A program made the translations under genes and the position numbers. This document shows positions 20,640 to 31,605 of a stretch of DNA of 43,746 bases, piece by piece. This DNA comes from Stagonosporopsis chrysanthemi (lineage: Eukaryota; Ascomycota; Dothideomycetes; Pleosporales; Didymellaceae), in the NCBI GenBank assembly GCA_022560025.1, contig JAFISE010000218.1:1-43746 (forward strand), given 5' to 3'. Position 1 is the stretch's first letter. Each line of letters begins with the position of its first letter. The notes beneath the pieces are model-generated. The model was not told the DNA's origin. It made no database searches and was given only the letters and a program-made list of their open reading frames with translations.

Positions 20640-22800
20640 ACCGGTCGTGGGGGCGTGGCTTGCGATGTTGCTGCAGCACGTCCCTGCAGGACAGTCAAGC
20701 AGGACCTATTATTGTGGTTCTTGATGCATTGGATGAATGTGCAGAGTCAGAGTCAGAGTTTGAGGAGCTGATGCGCAACATTGAAGGCCAGTCTTACCAT
20801 AGTCATTCAAGTTGTGGCGCGCTGAGATACCTCATGACTAGTCGCCCGTACGAGCAGATCGTAGGGAGATTCCAGGCTCTACTTAAGTCTTTTCCACGCA
20901 TCTACATACCTAGAGAAAGGAAGTCTGACACCATCAGTCATGAGGTTAACCACGTCATCAAGCACTAGGTTGAACGGCTAGCGGGAGATGAAAACCTTCC
21001 AAGCAATGTCCAAGCTGGCCTACAAGATGAATTACTCAAGATTGAGCACCGCACGTACCTTTGGGTATACCTAGTGTTTGACTACCTCAAATCTGAGGGG
21101 TTCAAGAAGACTAGAAAGGGAATTGAGTTGGCTACCAAATTGCTACCAACAACTGTCAACCAAGCGTACAAGAAGATCCTAAGCAAGTCTAAAGATTAGC
21201 TAATAGTCTGCAAGGCCTTAGCTATTGTCTTAGCAGCAAATTGGGCACTAACGCTCTCTGAGCTAAATGTTGCCACTAAAATAAAGGAAACAACGCAGTT
21301 ATAGCAAGAGCTCAACCTTGAAAGCGAAGAGGATTTCAAATCAGGCCTTAGGTTGTGGTGTAGACTGTTTGTCTTAGTTTAGTAGGGGAAGGTTTACTTT
21401 CTTCACCACACAGCTCGCGAATTTCTCTTGGCAGATGCGTCATCACCTAGTAGTCTGCCTCAAGGGGTGCAATGGCAATACTCTATTACCATGCAGCACG
21501 GGCACAGGATCCTCGCCGAGCAGTGCGTTCGTTATCTTAGCTTCTTTGGCCTCAGAATGGTCTCTACCGTGAACTCAAGAAGAGGTCAAACCAGTTCACA
21601 TTAAGGCCCAGATTCTATGCTGAAATACTTTGCTGAGTTCTGGCCAATGCAGTTCCGCGAAGCCAAATTAAGCGTCAGTAATGTAACCACGTGGCATGGA
21701 TCACATGATATTCTATTGTAGCAGGCACTGCCCGGTGTGGGCAAGTGCACTTACCTCTGAGCTGAAGACTGCTGTAGACAATCATCAGAACATCACAACA
21801 CGAGAACAGATAGCAATACAAGCGTTGACCCGCAGCATCCACTTGACACTACTTACGCAGTTACAAGGATCTTGATGTATCGCGTCTTAGACTGGGAGTG
21901 TTGGATCTAAAGTCTATTTCTTTTTCGATGTAGTCTAAGATTAATTCTAAGGCTTAGTACGACAGATTCAGTAATAACGGTCTGCATCTTGATATTGTGT
22001 CTTTATTTGGGCATGAGGTGCTTGTAGAAATGCTGCTTGACAAAGACGCCAACGTCAACACGCAGGGTGGACGATACGGCAACGCACTGCAGGCAGCTTT
22101 AGCTGAAGGCCACGAGCAGGTAGTCAAGATGCTGCTTGACAGAGGCGCCGACGTCAACGCGCAGGGTAGATACTACGGCAATGCACTGCAGGCAGCTTTA
22201 TCTGAAGGCCACGAGCAGGTAGTCAGGATGCTGCTTGAGAAAGGTGCAGACGTTGATGCGCAGGGTAGACGCTATAGCAACGCTCTGCATGCGGCTGCGT
22301 ATAGAGGGCATACAGAGATACTTGATCTCTTGTCAACAGGGGTAAGCACATTACAGTTTCAAGATGATTATAGACAGACCCTGCTCTGGTAGGCTGCAGC
22401 TAGCAGCAAGGCCTCTACTGTAGAAGCACTGATCAAACAGCATTATATTAATCCTGAAAGAGCTGATAATTTTAGGCAGAAGCCCTCTTAGATAGCTGCA
22501 AAGAAAGGGCATGCTGCAGTATTAACATTTCTTCTTACACATAACAGAGAACCTAGTATTAAACTAACAGCACTATATAAATTAGGCAATAACAAACAGC
22601 ACTTAGAATATAATGTCTACACTTTAAAGATTTTAATAGATGCTTTTTATTTCTATTGTAAAATCTACGCTAGTAAAGACTAGAATGTGTACAAAGACTA
22701 TAAGAAGTATAGAGGTATATGTATAGAAATAGCTTATATTCTAGTTAAGTAGATAATAATTAATAGACTTTAGTCTAGGTTAGTAGCTAAGCTTAGCACA
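20640..22800 (+). pseudogene. NACHT-ankyrin (fungal NLR) pseudogene with RIP-type stops
   Basis: A Walker-B-like piece (IIVVLDALDECAES) near 20705 is followed by LMTSRPYEQI, a TYLWVYLVFDYL stretch, and LHHTAREFLL, the usual order after a fungal NACHT domain. In-frame TAG codons stand where Gln is expected (20966-20968 and about 21197, 21301, 21380), pointing to CAG-to-TAG RIP. A 184-bp element interrupts at 21682-21865. Ankyrin repeats of 99 bp follow (22000-22350, units starting 22078 and 22177), nearly identical in wording to those of the NLR at the right end (GNALQAA.AEGHEQVVKMLL). Walker A and any N-terminal domain are missing. Ankyrin-like remnants fade out in TA-rich DNA by about 22.8 kb. 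Confidence 0.8.
21682..21865 (-). mobile_element. 184-bp MITE, second copy of the 10986-11148 family
   Basis: On the plus strand it runs TGTAACCACGTGG...CGCAGTTACA, the reverse complement of the 10.99-kb element's ends. Long matches include the stretch around GTCAACGCTTGTATTGCTAT. The middle differs and it is 21 bp longer. Flanks AGTAA and AGGAT do not form a clear duplication, so insertion is older or has since mutated. It lies inside the NACHT-ankyrin pseudogene. Confidence 0.75.
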
Positions 22801-25607
22801 CTATTATACAAAATATAAGAGTTAAGATATCTTACTTAACTTTTACTTGCTTACTACTTTCTGCTTTCTCTTTACTATAAACTACAATACTACTTCTACT
22901 TTTTTAGCACGCTGTAATCTCTAGGTAGACAGAGAAAGTTAAGCCCTAATATATTGCTAGTGTAAATTTACTCTTACTACTGTAAACTCTTAGGTTACTA
23001 CTATAATAACACAGAATGCTAGAAGAGTCTAAAAGGTATAAGTATCTACTATAAAGTGTATAGAAGTACTAAGATAAACTATAGAACTAGATCTCTATTC
23101 TTATAGGTCTTATATAAAAAGATACTTTAAAACTATCTATCTAAACTTTATAGAGACTTCTCTTCTTATACCTAGAAGCTTAGAGAAGATTATACTAAGG
23201 AGTAGTTAGAAGACAGACCTAAGTTAGGTAGTTATTAGGTAGTATAAAGTAAGCTTAAAGATCTAAGCTTATTTTTATATTACTCTTTTTTTTATAGGCA
23301 GGTTATCTTTAATTTTACAAAATTATAAAGAAAACTCTTATACTATAAAGGTTTAAACTTTAGTAAAGTGTAAAATATATCTAACTTTTATCTGTCTTAA
23401 GACTCTAGTCTTTCTTTACTATTATTAACCTTAATTTAGGTTTTACTATACAACCTATATTAGCTACCCTATACTTATTTGTTCTAGGTAAGCTCTCTAG
23501 TAATAATAACTAGGCAAATTAGATTTTTACTAAGCTTATAGCTATTATAAGAGCCTACACTATAATAGAGTTACTTTTACTAAAGTTGTAGTAACTATAG
23601 AAATATATTTAATCTACTTCTTAATTAAGTTAAATTACTTACAGTATACTTCTTAAGTAAACAATATATACTCTACTTATTTCTATTTTCTAATAGACAC
23701 TAATTCTTGCTATAAGTACTTTAAACAACTTTATCTAATTACTACTAACTATTACTAGGCTTATTTTTTAGCTACTATTCTAATACTTATTTCTTCTAGC
23801 ACTTTTGCAGTAGCTTATTAAGTTATCTATCTTTGTTTAATTTAGGCCTTTATATAGAAGAACATAGTAGTATACACTTTTAATAAGGTGTTATTATTAA
23901 AGTGTGCTTATTATATACTTTAAAATAAGAAGTGTTGTCTAGTTTAATCTTAATACTCTCTTTCTATTAGTTCTTAGGCTAACTTTTAAATAAGTGCTAA
24001 TTTATATTAGACCTAAGTATAATACTTTTTAAAGCAACTTTGTTATATAGAAAGAGGCTATAGCAAAGAAAAGTAGAGAGTTAAGAAAGCTAGAGGTAGT
24101 AGCTGTACAGGCTGTTTGTAAAACTACTTAAAATAACCTCTGTTAGTTAGCTTATACCTTAGCAAGTATAGTATAGCTAGCAACTATACAGCTTAAAAAG
24201 GTATTAGCTGCTAATATATTACTCTATTAGTACTACGTCTTGCTTGTTACTAATTAAGCTTTAATAGAGGTAATAAGAGTGCTTACTGCGCAGCTTAGTA
24301 ATATAACACGTTATTATAATAAGATAATATATTAGATAAGTAAGTAAGCTAGGTAAGTAAGTAAGCTACTTTACTAAGCTTACGCACTTATTTAAGTATA
24401 AATCTTAACTACCTTAAGAGAATATATATATATATATTAATATAGTAGACTAAGCTATATCTAAAATATCTTTTTTATATATATATAAGTTATACCTAGG
24501 CTTTCTATATTTCTTGCAGCGTGTAAGAGCCTAGCAGCTAAGGCTTAATTACCTTCTACCTTAATACTGTTTACTCTCTATCTGCTAGTTAGCCTCTCTC
24601 TAGGTAAGTATATCCTTTCTTTCTTTCTTTGTTAAGGTCTCTTACTTCTATATTTACTTCTTTTTACACTGCCTACGCTTTGTTACTGCTTTATTAGCTT
24701 TCTTAAGGCTAGTAATCTAATTATATATTAGCTTAGCTAAGAGTGTTATTACTTCTACTCTTTTCTTAAGCTAGCTAATTACCTTAATAATTAAGGCTAG
24801 TAATAAGCTCTTATACTACTGTACGCAATTATAAATTAACGTTAATTAAGCTTTAAGCTTATATATATTACTTAGTATTTTAGCTTCCTAGAAAGCTTCT
24901 AGCAGAGTAACTAGTGTAAGTATATAAAGCTACACATCTAGCTTTAATAAAACAATGTCTAACTAGAGTAGAACAAGGCCTGCACTTTAAAAAGCTAAGT
25001 AGATATTAGTTAATATAAACAATTACTTAAAGGCTGCCTTAAAAGCTAGTAGAAATTCTAGCTTTGTAATATAGTTAATATAGTAGCAGATTAAAGCCTT
25101 AATTTTATAGCTATACACGTGCTTTAGCACTAAGAAGTAGACTATATTAGGTAGCTACAGCAGGTGCAACAAGTAAGACAGTATATAGAGTATATAGATA
25201 TTGTTCTCTTTACAGAGCTTTTAATACTTAAGAGACTAGTAGCTCTTATAGCTATTAAGAATAAGCAGCTAATATACTCTAACTACTTATTAAGGTTGTA
25301 CTTTAAGTAAAGCTTATAAGTACTATTTAATTAGTTTTTAAAGATAAATATAGTAATAAAGAGCTAAAGAAGTTCTATAGTAAAGAGTATAAATACTATT
25401 TATCTATCTTAAAAGCAAAAGTAATAATAAGTAGTATAAAGTAGACTGTCTAGCTTAAAAGTTAAAGTTAAGATCTAATAACTTAGATTATTACTTAGGT
25501 TAAATACAAACTATAGAAGTTTATATTTCTACTATACTATATACTATAACTATAAGATAATTATTAATAAGTAACTAGAGTTAGTCTAATAAGATTTAGT
25601 TATAGTT
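22801..25607. other. TA-rich RIP island with decayed coding remnants
   Basis: About 2.8 kb of TA-dominated sequence, with TAG/TAA codons in every frame and TA microsatellite runs near 24420-24480. Some stretches read as protein if TAG/TAA are taken as former CAG/CAA, for example on the plus strand around 24955-25170. This suggests a transposon destroyed by RIP, but the family cannot be named. The left edge grades into the NACHT-ankyrin pseudogene. Confidence 0.65.
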
Positions 25608-25676
25608 GCTTATTAACAAGTAGAGTTGTATTATGCTTGTTAACAAGCAATAGTCTGTGCATGCTTGTTAACAAGC
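25608..25676. repeat. Three spaced copies of a 14-bp palindrome
   Basis: GCTTGTTAACAAGC, a perfect palindrome, occurs at 25635-25648 and 25663-25676. A version with one G-to-A and one C-to-T change (GCTTATTAACAAGT) is at 25608-25621. Start-to-start spacing is 27 and 28 bp. The changes in the first copy are of RIP type. Confidence 0.85.
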
Positions 25677-26289
25677 AAGTTACATAACCTATAATTACTT
25701 TGTCCTGTGCCCTAACCTCTAGCTCCTGTTAGGATTCTAGTTAGTTACTTATTACACTGCGCTGCGCGCAGCCAGCAGCTTATTAGCTATATTACGTACA
25801 GCTGCGTACGTAGGCGCAAATCTACGTTGGTCTAGGTTGAATATATACTAGACTATTACCTCCTCTTCTACTTAGGTGAGCTTCCTTGAATTAGGCTGGC
25901 AATCGCGTTAGGCAGGTCTGCCAGCACGTTGGCGGTAGAGAGTAGCGCAAGAGACTGCAAACGTTGCTGCAGCGCGCCTTTCAGTCTAAATGTGATTTGT
26001 ATCAAGAGCTAAGATTGCAAGGTATATATCAGCCTTATAAAAGGCGTGTTAGGGCAGGCTTGGTGGAGCCATAGTCCATTCAAGGTGACAGGGTGTAGAA
26101 AGTTGGTGGGGTGGCTCACTCGCTTGCCTGGCTCACTCGCTTATCCAACACGTTATCGAAGATTTAAGGATATGGTCAGAGCAGAAAGATGATCGGGTTT
26201 TCGTGCATGGTGATTATCACTTTCTCGTTGGCTTTTCGGCAAGTGACATCGAGCTACAAGAGAAGATGACTCTGTAGATGTGCTATACT
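25677..26289. other. Boundary region leaving the RIP island; no recognised gene
   Basis: Composition returns to about half GC by 25740. There is a nearly perfect hairpin CTGCGCTGCGCGCAGCCAG near 25756 and a 14-bp direct repeat TGGCTCACTCGCTT at about 26121 and 26138. A TATAAAA-like site near 26035 might mark a promoter, but no clear downstream gene is seen. Confidence 0.35.
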
Positions 26290-26780
26290 TAGGGTTGTAA
26301 ATTTTCTTGTACGGTATATACTACACACGTATTCTGTATGGTATATACAGCAGGTTCCTTATTTGTACGGTACAAGGTTTTCAGCCCTACAGTTTGTCAG
26401 CAGATAGGCCTAATAATAGCAGCGGATAAGACACCTCCCGGGGCTGTAACCCTCGCGTTAACTTTTGCCAACACCCGTTAATATTCTAGTGACCTAAGGC
26501 ATAACAGAGACTACCTCCTATATCTTAGATCGGCACACGTACGGCGGACTCATCGCGATAGTAAGGAGTTAAGCGCGGATAAGGAGATTTTTGGAGCCTC
26601 AGCAAAGGCAGATTCAGACAATTCAGACAATTCAGACAAATTAGAGCCTTTACTAGGGCCTGTACAAGAAATACAGTAGAATATGTTACTTACTATACAA
26701 TACATTGAATTTGCATAGGATATGCATGTGTACAGGATGTACAGCCGAGTAGGCGAAAATACCTCACTTTTACAACCCTA
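26290..26780. mobile_element. 491-bp non-autonomous hAT-type element with 8-bp TSD
   Basis: Both ends are TAGGGTTGTAAA in inverted orientation (26290-26301 and 26769-26780). They are flanked by the identical octamer GCTATACT at 26282-26289 and 26781-26788. An 8-bp target duplication with termini of the YAGGG type is the signature of the hAT superfamily. Subterminal GTAC-containing motifs (GTACGGTATATA, GTACGGTACAAG, TGTACAGG) are scattered near both ends, as in hAT elements where transposase binds. An ATTCAGACA x3 tandem repeat is at 26612-26639. No transposase frame is present. Confidence 0.92.
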
Positions 26781-26794
26781 GCTATACTAGAGCC

Positions 26795-27154
26795 TTGTTA
26801 GATAGGGCATTGTGTTTATACGAGTTGTCGAGGGAAGATACAGTTTGGACGAGCGGACCGCTTCTACCTGTCTCAAGGAGGCTTTCACTCTTGACGCACC
26901 GCCTCAAAGTGAATTGCCCTAGAGTTAAAAGCATACGATTCGTCCTGCACAGATCGTTCAAACAGAATCGCCAAGCGGCTTTTCTTCTCAGAGTCCTTCC
27001 CTACGCCACTATATACCGGACCCACTTTGAACTCATCATAAACCTCGGAGACTCAAAAGCCCTGCGTCCTCCCATGTGTTGCATCGGGTACGAACACGCA
27101 AACTTTTCGAAGACCATAAGAGTCGTAGCTCGGGTGCCTGAGCTGGTATCATAG
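26795..27154 (+). pseudogene. Open frame of 119 codons, unrecognised, no ATG start
   Basis: The frame opens with TTG just right of the hAT element's target duplication and runs to a TAG at 27154. Composition (SRRLSLL, IRFVLHRSFKQNRQ, PPMCCIGYEHAN) is protein-like but matches no family I know. It may be the tail of a gene cut off by rearrangement, or noise. The minus-strand frame over 27001-27189 is weaker. Confidence 0.25.
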
Positions 27155-27625
27155 TCTAGATTGTTGCATAAAACTAGACGTCCGATCATACTGCACGCGT
27201 GCTTGGTCCTCTGTCACTTCACTCTTTGCTTCTGCGTGCGATTTCTCTCCTCCGCCCACTCACTCGCCCGTTCGTTCATCTGAATGTTTTATTTTCCCAC
27301 CGGAGCCATATACGGTACTGTCCTAGGCTTCCTTCTTCTTTATTACAGGCTCCCTCGTATTTTTCCTTACGCTTCGTTTCTTTCTATATCGCCTAGCTTA
27401 TCTCTAGAAACTCCTACAATGTAAGATTCTAATCTACACCCCTTCACCTTTATGAAAGATCAGTAGTTGAGCACGTAAAGGCACGCATTGGTAGTAACAA
27501 GCAGTAAAGCTGTCCTGCGAAGATAATGCAATTTCGTATGACATAAACTATGTCTATGAGAAACTATTCTAGACTTGCATGCTGTCGGGAACGTTAGTAA
27601 AGATTCGCTTAGGCATTTTCCTTAC
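27155..27625. other. Intergenic, C/T-rich then 3' flank of ALDH
   Basis: 27200-27400 on the plus strand is rich in CTC/TTC runs with no coding signal. The remainder is the downstream flank of the minus-strand aldehyde dehydrogenase. Nothing else is recognised. Confidence 0.5.
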
Positions 27626-29509
27626 TCACTTAATCTGGACAGTCTTTGTCTCCAAATAAGCGGACAGACCGTCACGCCCTAACTCACGTCCAAGCCCACT
27701 CTGTTTCCATCCGCCAAACGGTGTCTCTATAGCCGGCATGAACGACGTATTGACACCGATTGTACCAGACTCAAGTTTACCGGCAACACGCAGAGCACGT
27801 GAAATGGACGATGTAAACAGAGATGCTGTACGCAGTCAGTACCCTCATGTCAAAAGCTATCACAGTGTGTCATGCGTACCTGATAGACCGAACAGTGTAT
27901 CATTGGCCAGCTCCACAGCCTCTTCTTCCGTGGTGAATGTACGCACAGTACCTACTGGTCCAAAAATCTCCTCCTTGTAGATCTTTGCATCAAGGCCAGG
28001 GTTAACAAACAACGTCGGCGAAATGTAGTAACCCTTGTCACCAACACGGGCCCCACCTGTTGCGAGTTCTGCCTCACCCTTTCCAGTCTCAATGAACGAC
28101 ATGACTCTCTCAAACTGTGAGCGATCAGCGAGGGGGCCGAGTCCTTGTGTTTCTGAGAATGCTGTCTTCAGGGCTTCGATGAACTTCGGTGCAATGTCCT
28201 TCTGAACCAATGTTCTCGAGGACGCTGTACTCAATTAGCTTGACAAACCGGATTGAGAGAAAGTGTGACGCTACCTATGCAAACCTGTCCCGTATTGACA
28301 AGAAGTCCAGAGGTGCAGCTAAATATGCCATCAGCTGAAGCCTGCTCGAGGATTTCTGGATCTTACTATTTGACAGCATTTTCAATATCGGCGTCGTTGA
28401 AAACGATGGCTGGCGATTTTCCACCAAGTTCCAGTGTAACACGTTTCATGTTACTCTTCAGAGCCAGCTCCTGTACCCTCTTTCCTGTCCCGACAGACCC
28501 AGTGAAACTGATCTTAGCAATGTTCATATGCTGCGCGAGCAACGCTCCCGTGCTTCCAGGACCTGAGAGAATCTGAATCACTCCTGGAGGAAATCCGGCT
28601 TGCTTTATGAGGTCGCCCATTGCAGCGAGACCCAAGGGCGCCTTTTCGGAGCTCTTGAAGACGACCTATGACCCAAATCAATCACAGATCCTTTGGTCTA
28701 GCCAAGTAAAGCCTTAGTAAGGTTGGGGACACATACCGTATTTCCGGCTGCCAACGCAGGTCCAGCTTTCCAAGCAAAAGTGCTATATATCTCATCAGCA
28801 AGACAAACACATCGGATTCGTGAGTGGCTACTGACGAGTGGCTTGCGTTCCATGGGGCAATGCCCGCACATACCCCAATGGGCTCATACGTAACGAAAGT
28901 GAATGGTTTGCCGCCCTGAGACTGGAATGCCTGGCCAGGGATCTTATCTGCCCAGCCAGCGTAGTCTATGAAAACGAGGTCAGTATAGTATCACTCGTGA
29001 CGTCATTTTCACTTACAGCGCCAAGCGTCTGCGGTCATCTTAATGATGAATTGGCTCATATACGCTGGAATACCCATAGCGACTGTTTCCAGCTTATGCA
29101 GTTCTTCTCCGTTCTCCTCGATCAGATCAGCAAGCTTCATCATACAGCTTGCCCGTTCCGCTGGAGTGAAGTCCTTCCATGGGCCAGATTTCAAGGCTTT
29201 CCTGGCACCCTCAACGGCTGCATCAACATCTTCCAGTCCAGCTACTGGAAAGTCGGATGTAACGAGCGTTTCGTCCGCTGGATTATAGATCGAGATCTTC
29301 TCTGAGGATATCGGATCCACATACTAGGGAAAAGTTACAAGTCAGTAAGAGTGCTTTAAGCTGTAGCTAGAAGCCAGATCACAGCCGCTTTCAGAACCTG
29401 AAAATGTCGACTGCTGTGACCCGAGGTGGCCGTGAGGAGGTTTAGAACGACTGACTTCGTTGTTGATGAAAAGTTTCGGTCTGTACAGAGCAAGCTTCGA
29501 GGAACTCAT
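27626..29509 (-). CDS. Aldehyde dehydrogenase (NAD(P)+-dependent), eight exons, intact
   Basis: Exons in coding order: 29509-29456, 29323-29017, 28965-28836, 28782-28737, 28665-28367, 28318-28275, 28224-27880, 27825-27626. All join in phase, giving 474 aa, near the 490-500 aa usual for this family. The first, LFINNE|YVD, is the standard N terminus. The oxyanion Asn is in APWNAS; cofactor residues lie around VVFKSSEKAPLG and SFTGSVGTGK; the general base Glu is in TLELGGKSP; the nucleophile Cys in NTGQVC; the C terminus has PFGGWKQSGLGRELG. It should oxidise aldehydes to acids, probably in the cytosol, as no targeting sequence is seen. Two introns use the unusual donor GTCAGT. The divergent alcohol dehydrogenase 844 bp away suggests a shared pathway. 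Confidence 0.92.
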
Positions 29510-29630
29510 CTTTGCGGTTTTATTGCGGCGCTTAGACATGAGCAAGACTCCTCTTAAATACCCAGACTTGACTCAACGGATAACCGGCGCAGATATTCTC
29601 CGTACCTGGAGATTCTATCAAAGACAGAAA

Positions 29631-29685
29631 GTGCAAATAATGTGCAAATAACATGCAAATAACGTGCAGATAAAGTGTAAATAAC
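29631..29685. repeat. 11-bp tandem repeat, 5 units, GTGCAAATAAC type
   Basis: Units at 29631, 29642, 29653, 29664 and 29675 read GTGCAAATAAT, GTGCAAATAAC, ATGCAAATAAC, GTGCAGATAAA and GTGTAAATAAC. The array sits 122-176 bp upstream of the ALDH start codon. It could be a regulator-binding array or a neutral minisatellite. Confidence 0.9.
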
Positions 29686-29900
29686 ATCCGTCTTACCTCC
29701 GCTAGCTAAACTATGTATGTCTATCTCCGCCTCATCCCAATAATGTGGCATCCCATCGTCATGTGGAGATCCTTTGTACCAATCAGTACACAGGAGCCTC
29801 CAAACTTTGAAACGGCCCCATAGCGGACCGGGCCGATAGGCCTGTACCTCAGTTGGAGCGATGTGTAGGTATTACTGATCGGCCGGGTTCATCATACTGT

Positions 29901-30075
29901 ATGGTAGGGGTACGTAGGTATTCGGAGTGGGTCCAAACGTTATTTTCGAGGTGGCCCTCCACATCAAAAGCACTCGCGTATTTCGTAGATTTGATTGGAT
30001 GAGACAGCTTTGTAAGAGAATTACTCTCGCTTGTGTGTGCACATCCGGACCCACTTCGAAAACCCTCCCCTACCA
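29901..30075. repeat. Imperfect inverted repeat, ~175 bp, in the ALDH/ADH promoter region
   Basis: Left arm 29900-29938 (ATGGTAGGGG...TTCGGAGTGGGTCC) pairs with the right arm around 30045-30075 (GGACCCACTTCGAA...CCCCTACCAT), with a few gaps. The layout resembles a decayed MITE. No target duplication is seen. Confidence 0.55.
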
Positions 30076-30353
30076 TTGTGTCACGAGCAACCTGATTATG
30101 TATACTAAAGTCTCAAATAGTCGTCGGGGCGGATACCGGTAATGCGTCTGTTCCAAATCCGAATCGGGAGCATCGGACGGTATGAAGCGCGTAAATCCGA
30201 CATACCTGGCTAGCAGTGTTGGGTTTGGTCAATGCCCTTGGCGGATGGCATCGGCAGACTGCGGTCAGATAAGTAGTCGAGCTTCCATGTCTTGAATCTT
30301 CTGAACTCTACAGCAATTGATACGTACAAAGCCAGTCAAAACCTCCCATCACA

Positions 30354-31605
30354 ATGGCAGCAGAAAACACTACCGACGTCAAGATTCCGGCGAGATGTCT
30401 AGCCGGTGTTGTAGTGAACGAGGGGCCCGATTTTTCAATGGAAATAGAGGAGGTTGACGTCCCAGAACCAGGTACGCAAGCCATCAGCCCTGCCTTCGTT
30501 GGTACTAATTGAGCAGGACCCGATGATATCCTGATCAAACTCAACGCTTCCGGCCTCTGTTATTCTGACGTTGCGTTAATGGCGGGAGAATTCCAATTTC
30601 TCATGTCTGCCTTCAACTGTAGGACTCCCGGCCATGAAGGTGCCGGCGTTGTTGTCAAGCTAGGCTCCAATGTAAAGAACTGGAAAGTTGGCGACCGAGC
30701 TGGAGTTAAGCCAATTCGCGACGTTTGCGGCACGTGCGACTCGTGCTGGAATGGAGTGGAAAATTACTGTCGAAATGCTACCAATAGCGGCACTACAGAT
30801 ACTGGTTCGTATGCTCAACTGGTGAGGACGTGCAATGGCTTCTATTGACTAACACATTGAAGGTACCTTCCAACATTACATTACTCACGCAGCAAAGTAT
30901 GCCACACCGATTCCAGATGGAGTTTCTGATTCAGTTGCGGCACCCCTCATGTGTTCTGGACAAACGGCTTATAACGCATTGAAGAATGCTACGCTTAAGC
31001 CTGGCAATTGGGTAGTCTTCCCTGGAGGAGGCGGGGGTGTAGGGATCCAGGGCGTAATGATCGCCAAAGCTATGGGGTTCCGGCCGGTAGTCATTGACTC
31101 TGGCTCCCAGAAGCGAGAGCTCTCATTGAGTCGTGGTGCTGAGGCCTTTGTGGACTTCAAACAAAGTAAGAACGTAGCAGAGGATGTTATACGTATCTGC
31201 GATGGCATTGGAGCCCACGGTGTCGCAGTGACAGCGTCTCAAGCTTACAAGAATGCTGTTGAGTATGTTGGAAGCAGAATTGGAGCCACAATCATGTGCA
31301 TTGGCCTAGGTGAGTATCATTGAGGAAAAGACTGTTGGTGGAACCTTGCATAAACTAACTTTGGCACAGCTAAGGAGCCCATGATTGTAGGAGCGGATCC
31401 TTCTGATTACGTCTTTCGCAACTTAAGTGTCACTGGAACGGCCATGGGAACACAGAAAGATACCATCGAGGTTTTGGATTTTGCAAAGAGGGGACTTCTT
31501 CAAGACGTTAGTGAGGTCAGGCCTCTGTCCATGTTGCCGCAGTCGGTCAAGGATTTGCGAGAGGGTCGCGTACCTGGGCGCATTGTTATTGACTTCAATC
31601 TCTGA
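30354..31605 (+). CDS. Zinc-dependent alcohol dehydrogenase (MDR family), four exons, intact
   Basis: Exons 30354-30471, 30517-30804, 30863-31309 and 31370-31605 join through introns of 45, 58 and 60 nt with TACTAAT/CTAAC branch sites, giving 362 aa. The catalytic zinc Cys is in ASGLCYSD, followed by TPGHEGAG (His-Glu). Four structural-zinc Cys lie in DVCGTCDSCWNG..NYC. The Rossmann NAD-binding turn is PGGGGGVGIQG. This is the pattern of fungal Adh1/AlcA-type enzymes that interconvert alcohols and aldehydes. The length is slightly above the usual 348-352 aa through an N-terminal extension. It starts 844 bp from the divergent ALDH, so the pair could convert an alcohol through aldehyde to acid. 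Substrate preference cannot be read from sequence alone. Confidence 0.92.

Larger units (their letters stand above)
29510..30353. promoter_or_regulatory. Bidirectional promoter region of the ALDH/ADH pair
   Basis: 844 bp between two divergent ATGs (29509 minus, 30354 plus). It contains a 55-bp tandem repeat (29631-29685), an imperfect inverted repeat (29901-30075) and a TGCGG core near 30250. TGCGG fits the WGCGG half-site described for the Aspergillus ethanol regulator AlcR, but one short match carries little weight. No ORF here is convincing. Confidence 0.55.

Noticed and set aside
29652..29662. ATGCAAAT octamer in the ALDH promoter array
   Set aside because: It resembles an animal POU-factor site, which has no basis in fungi; it is simply one unit of the 11-bp repeat.
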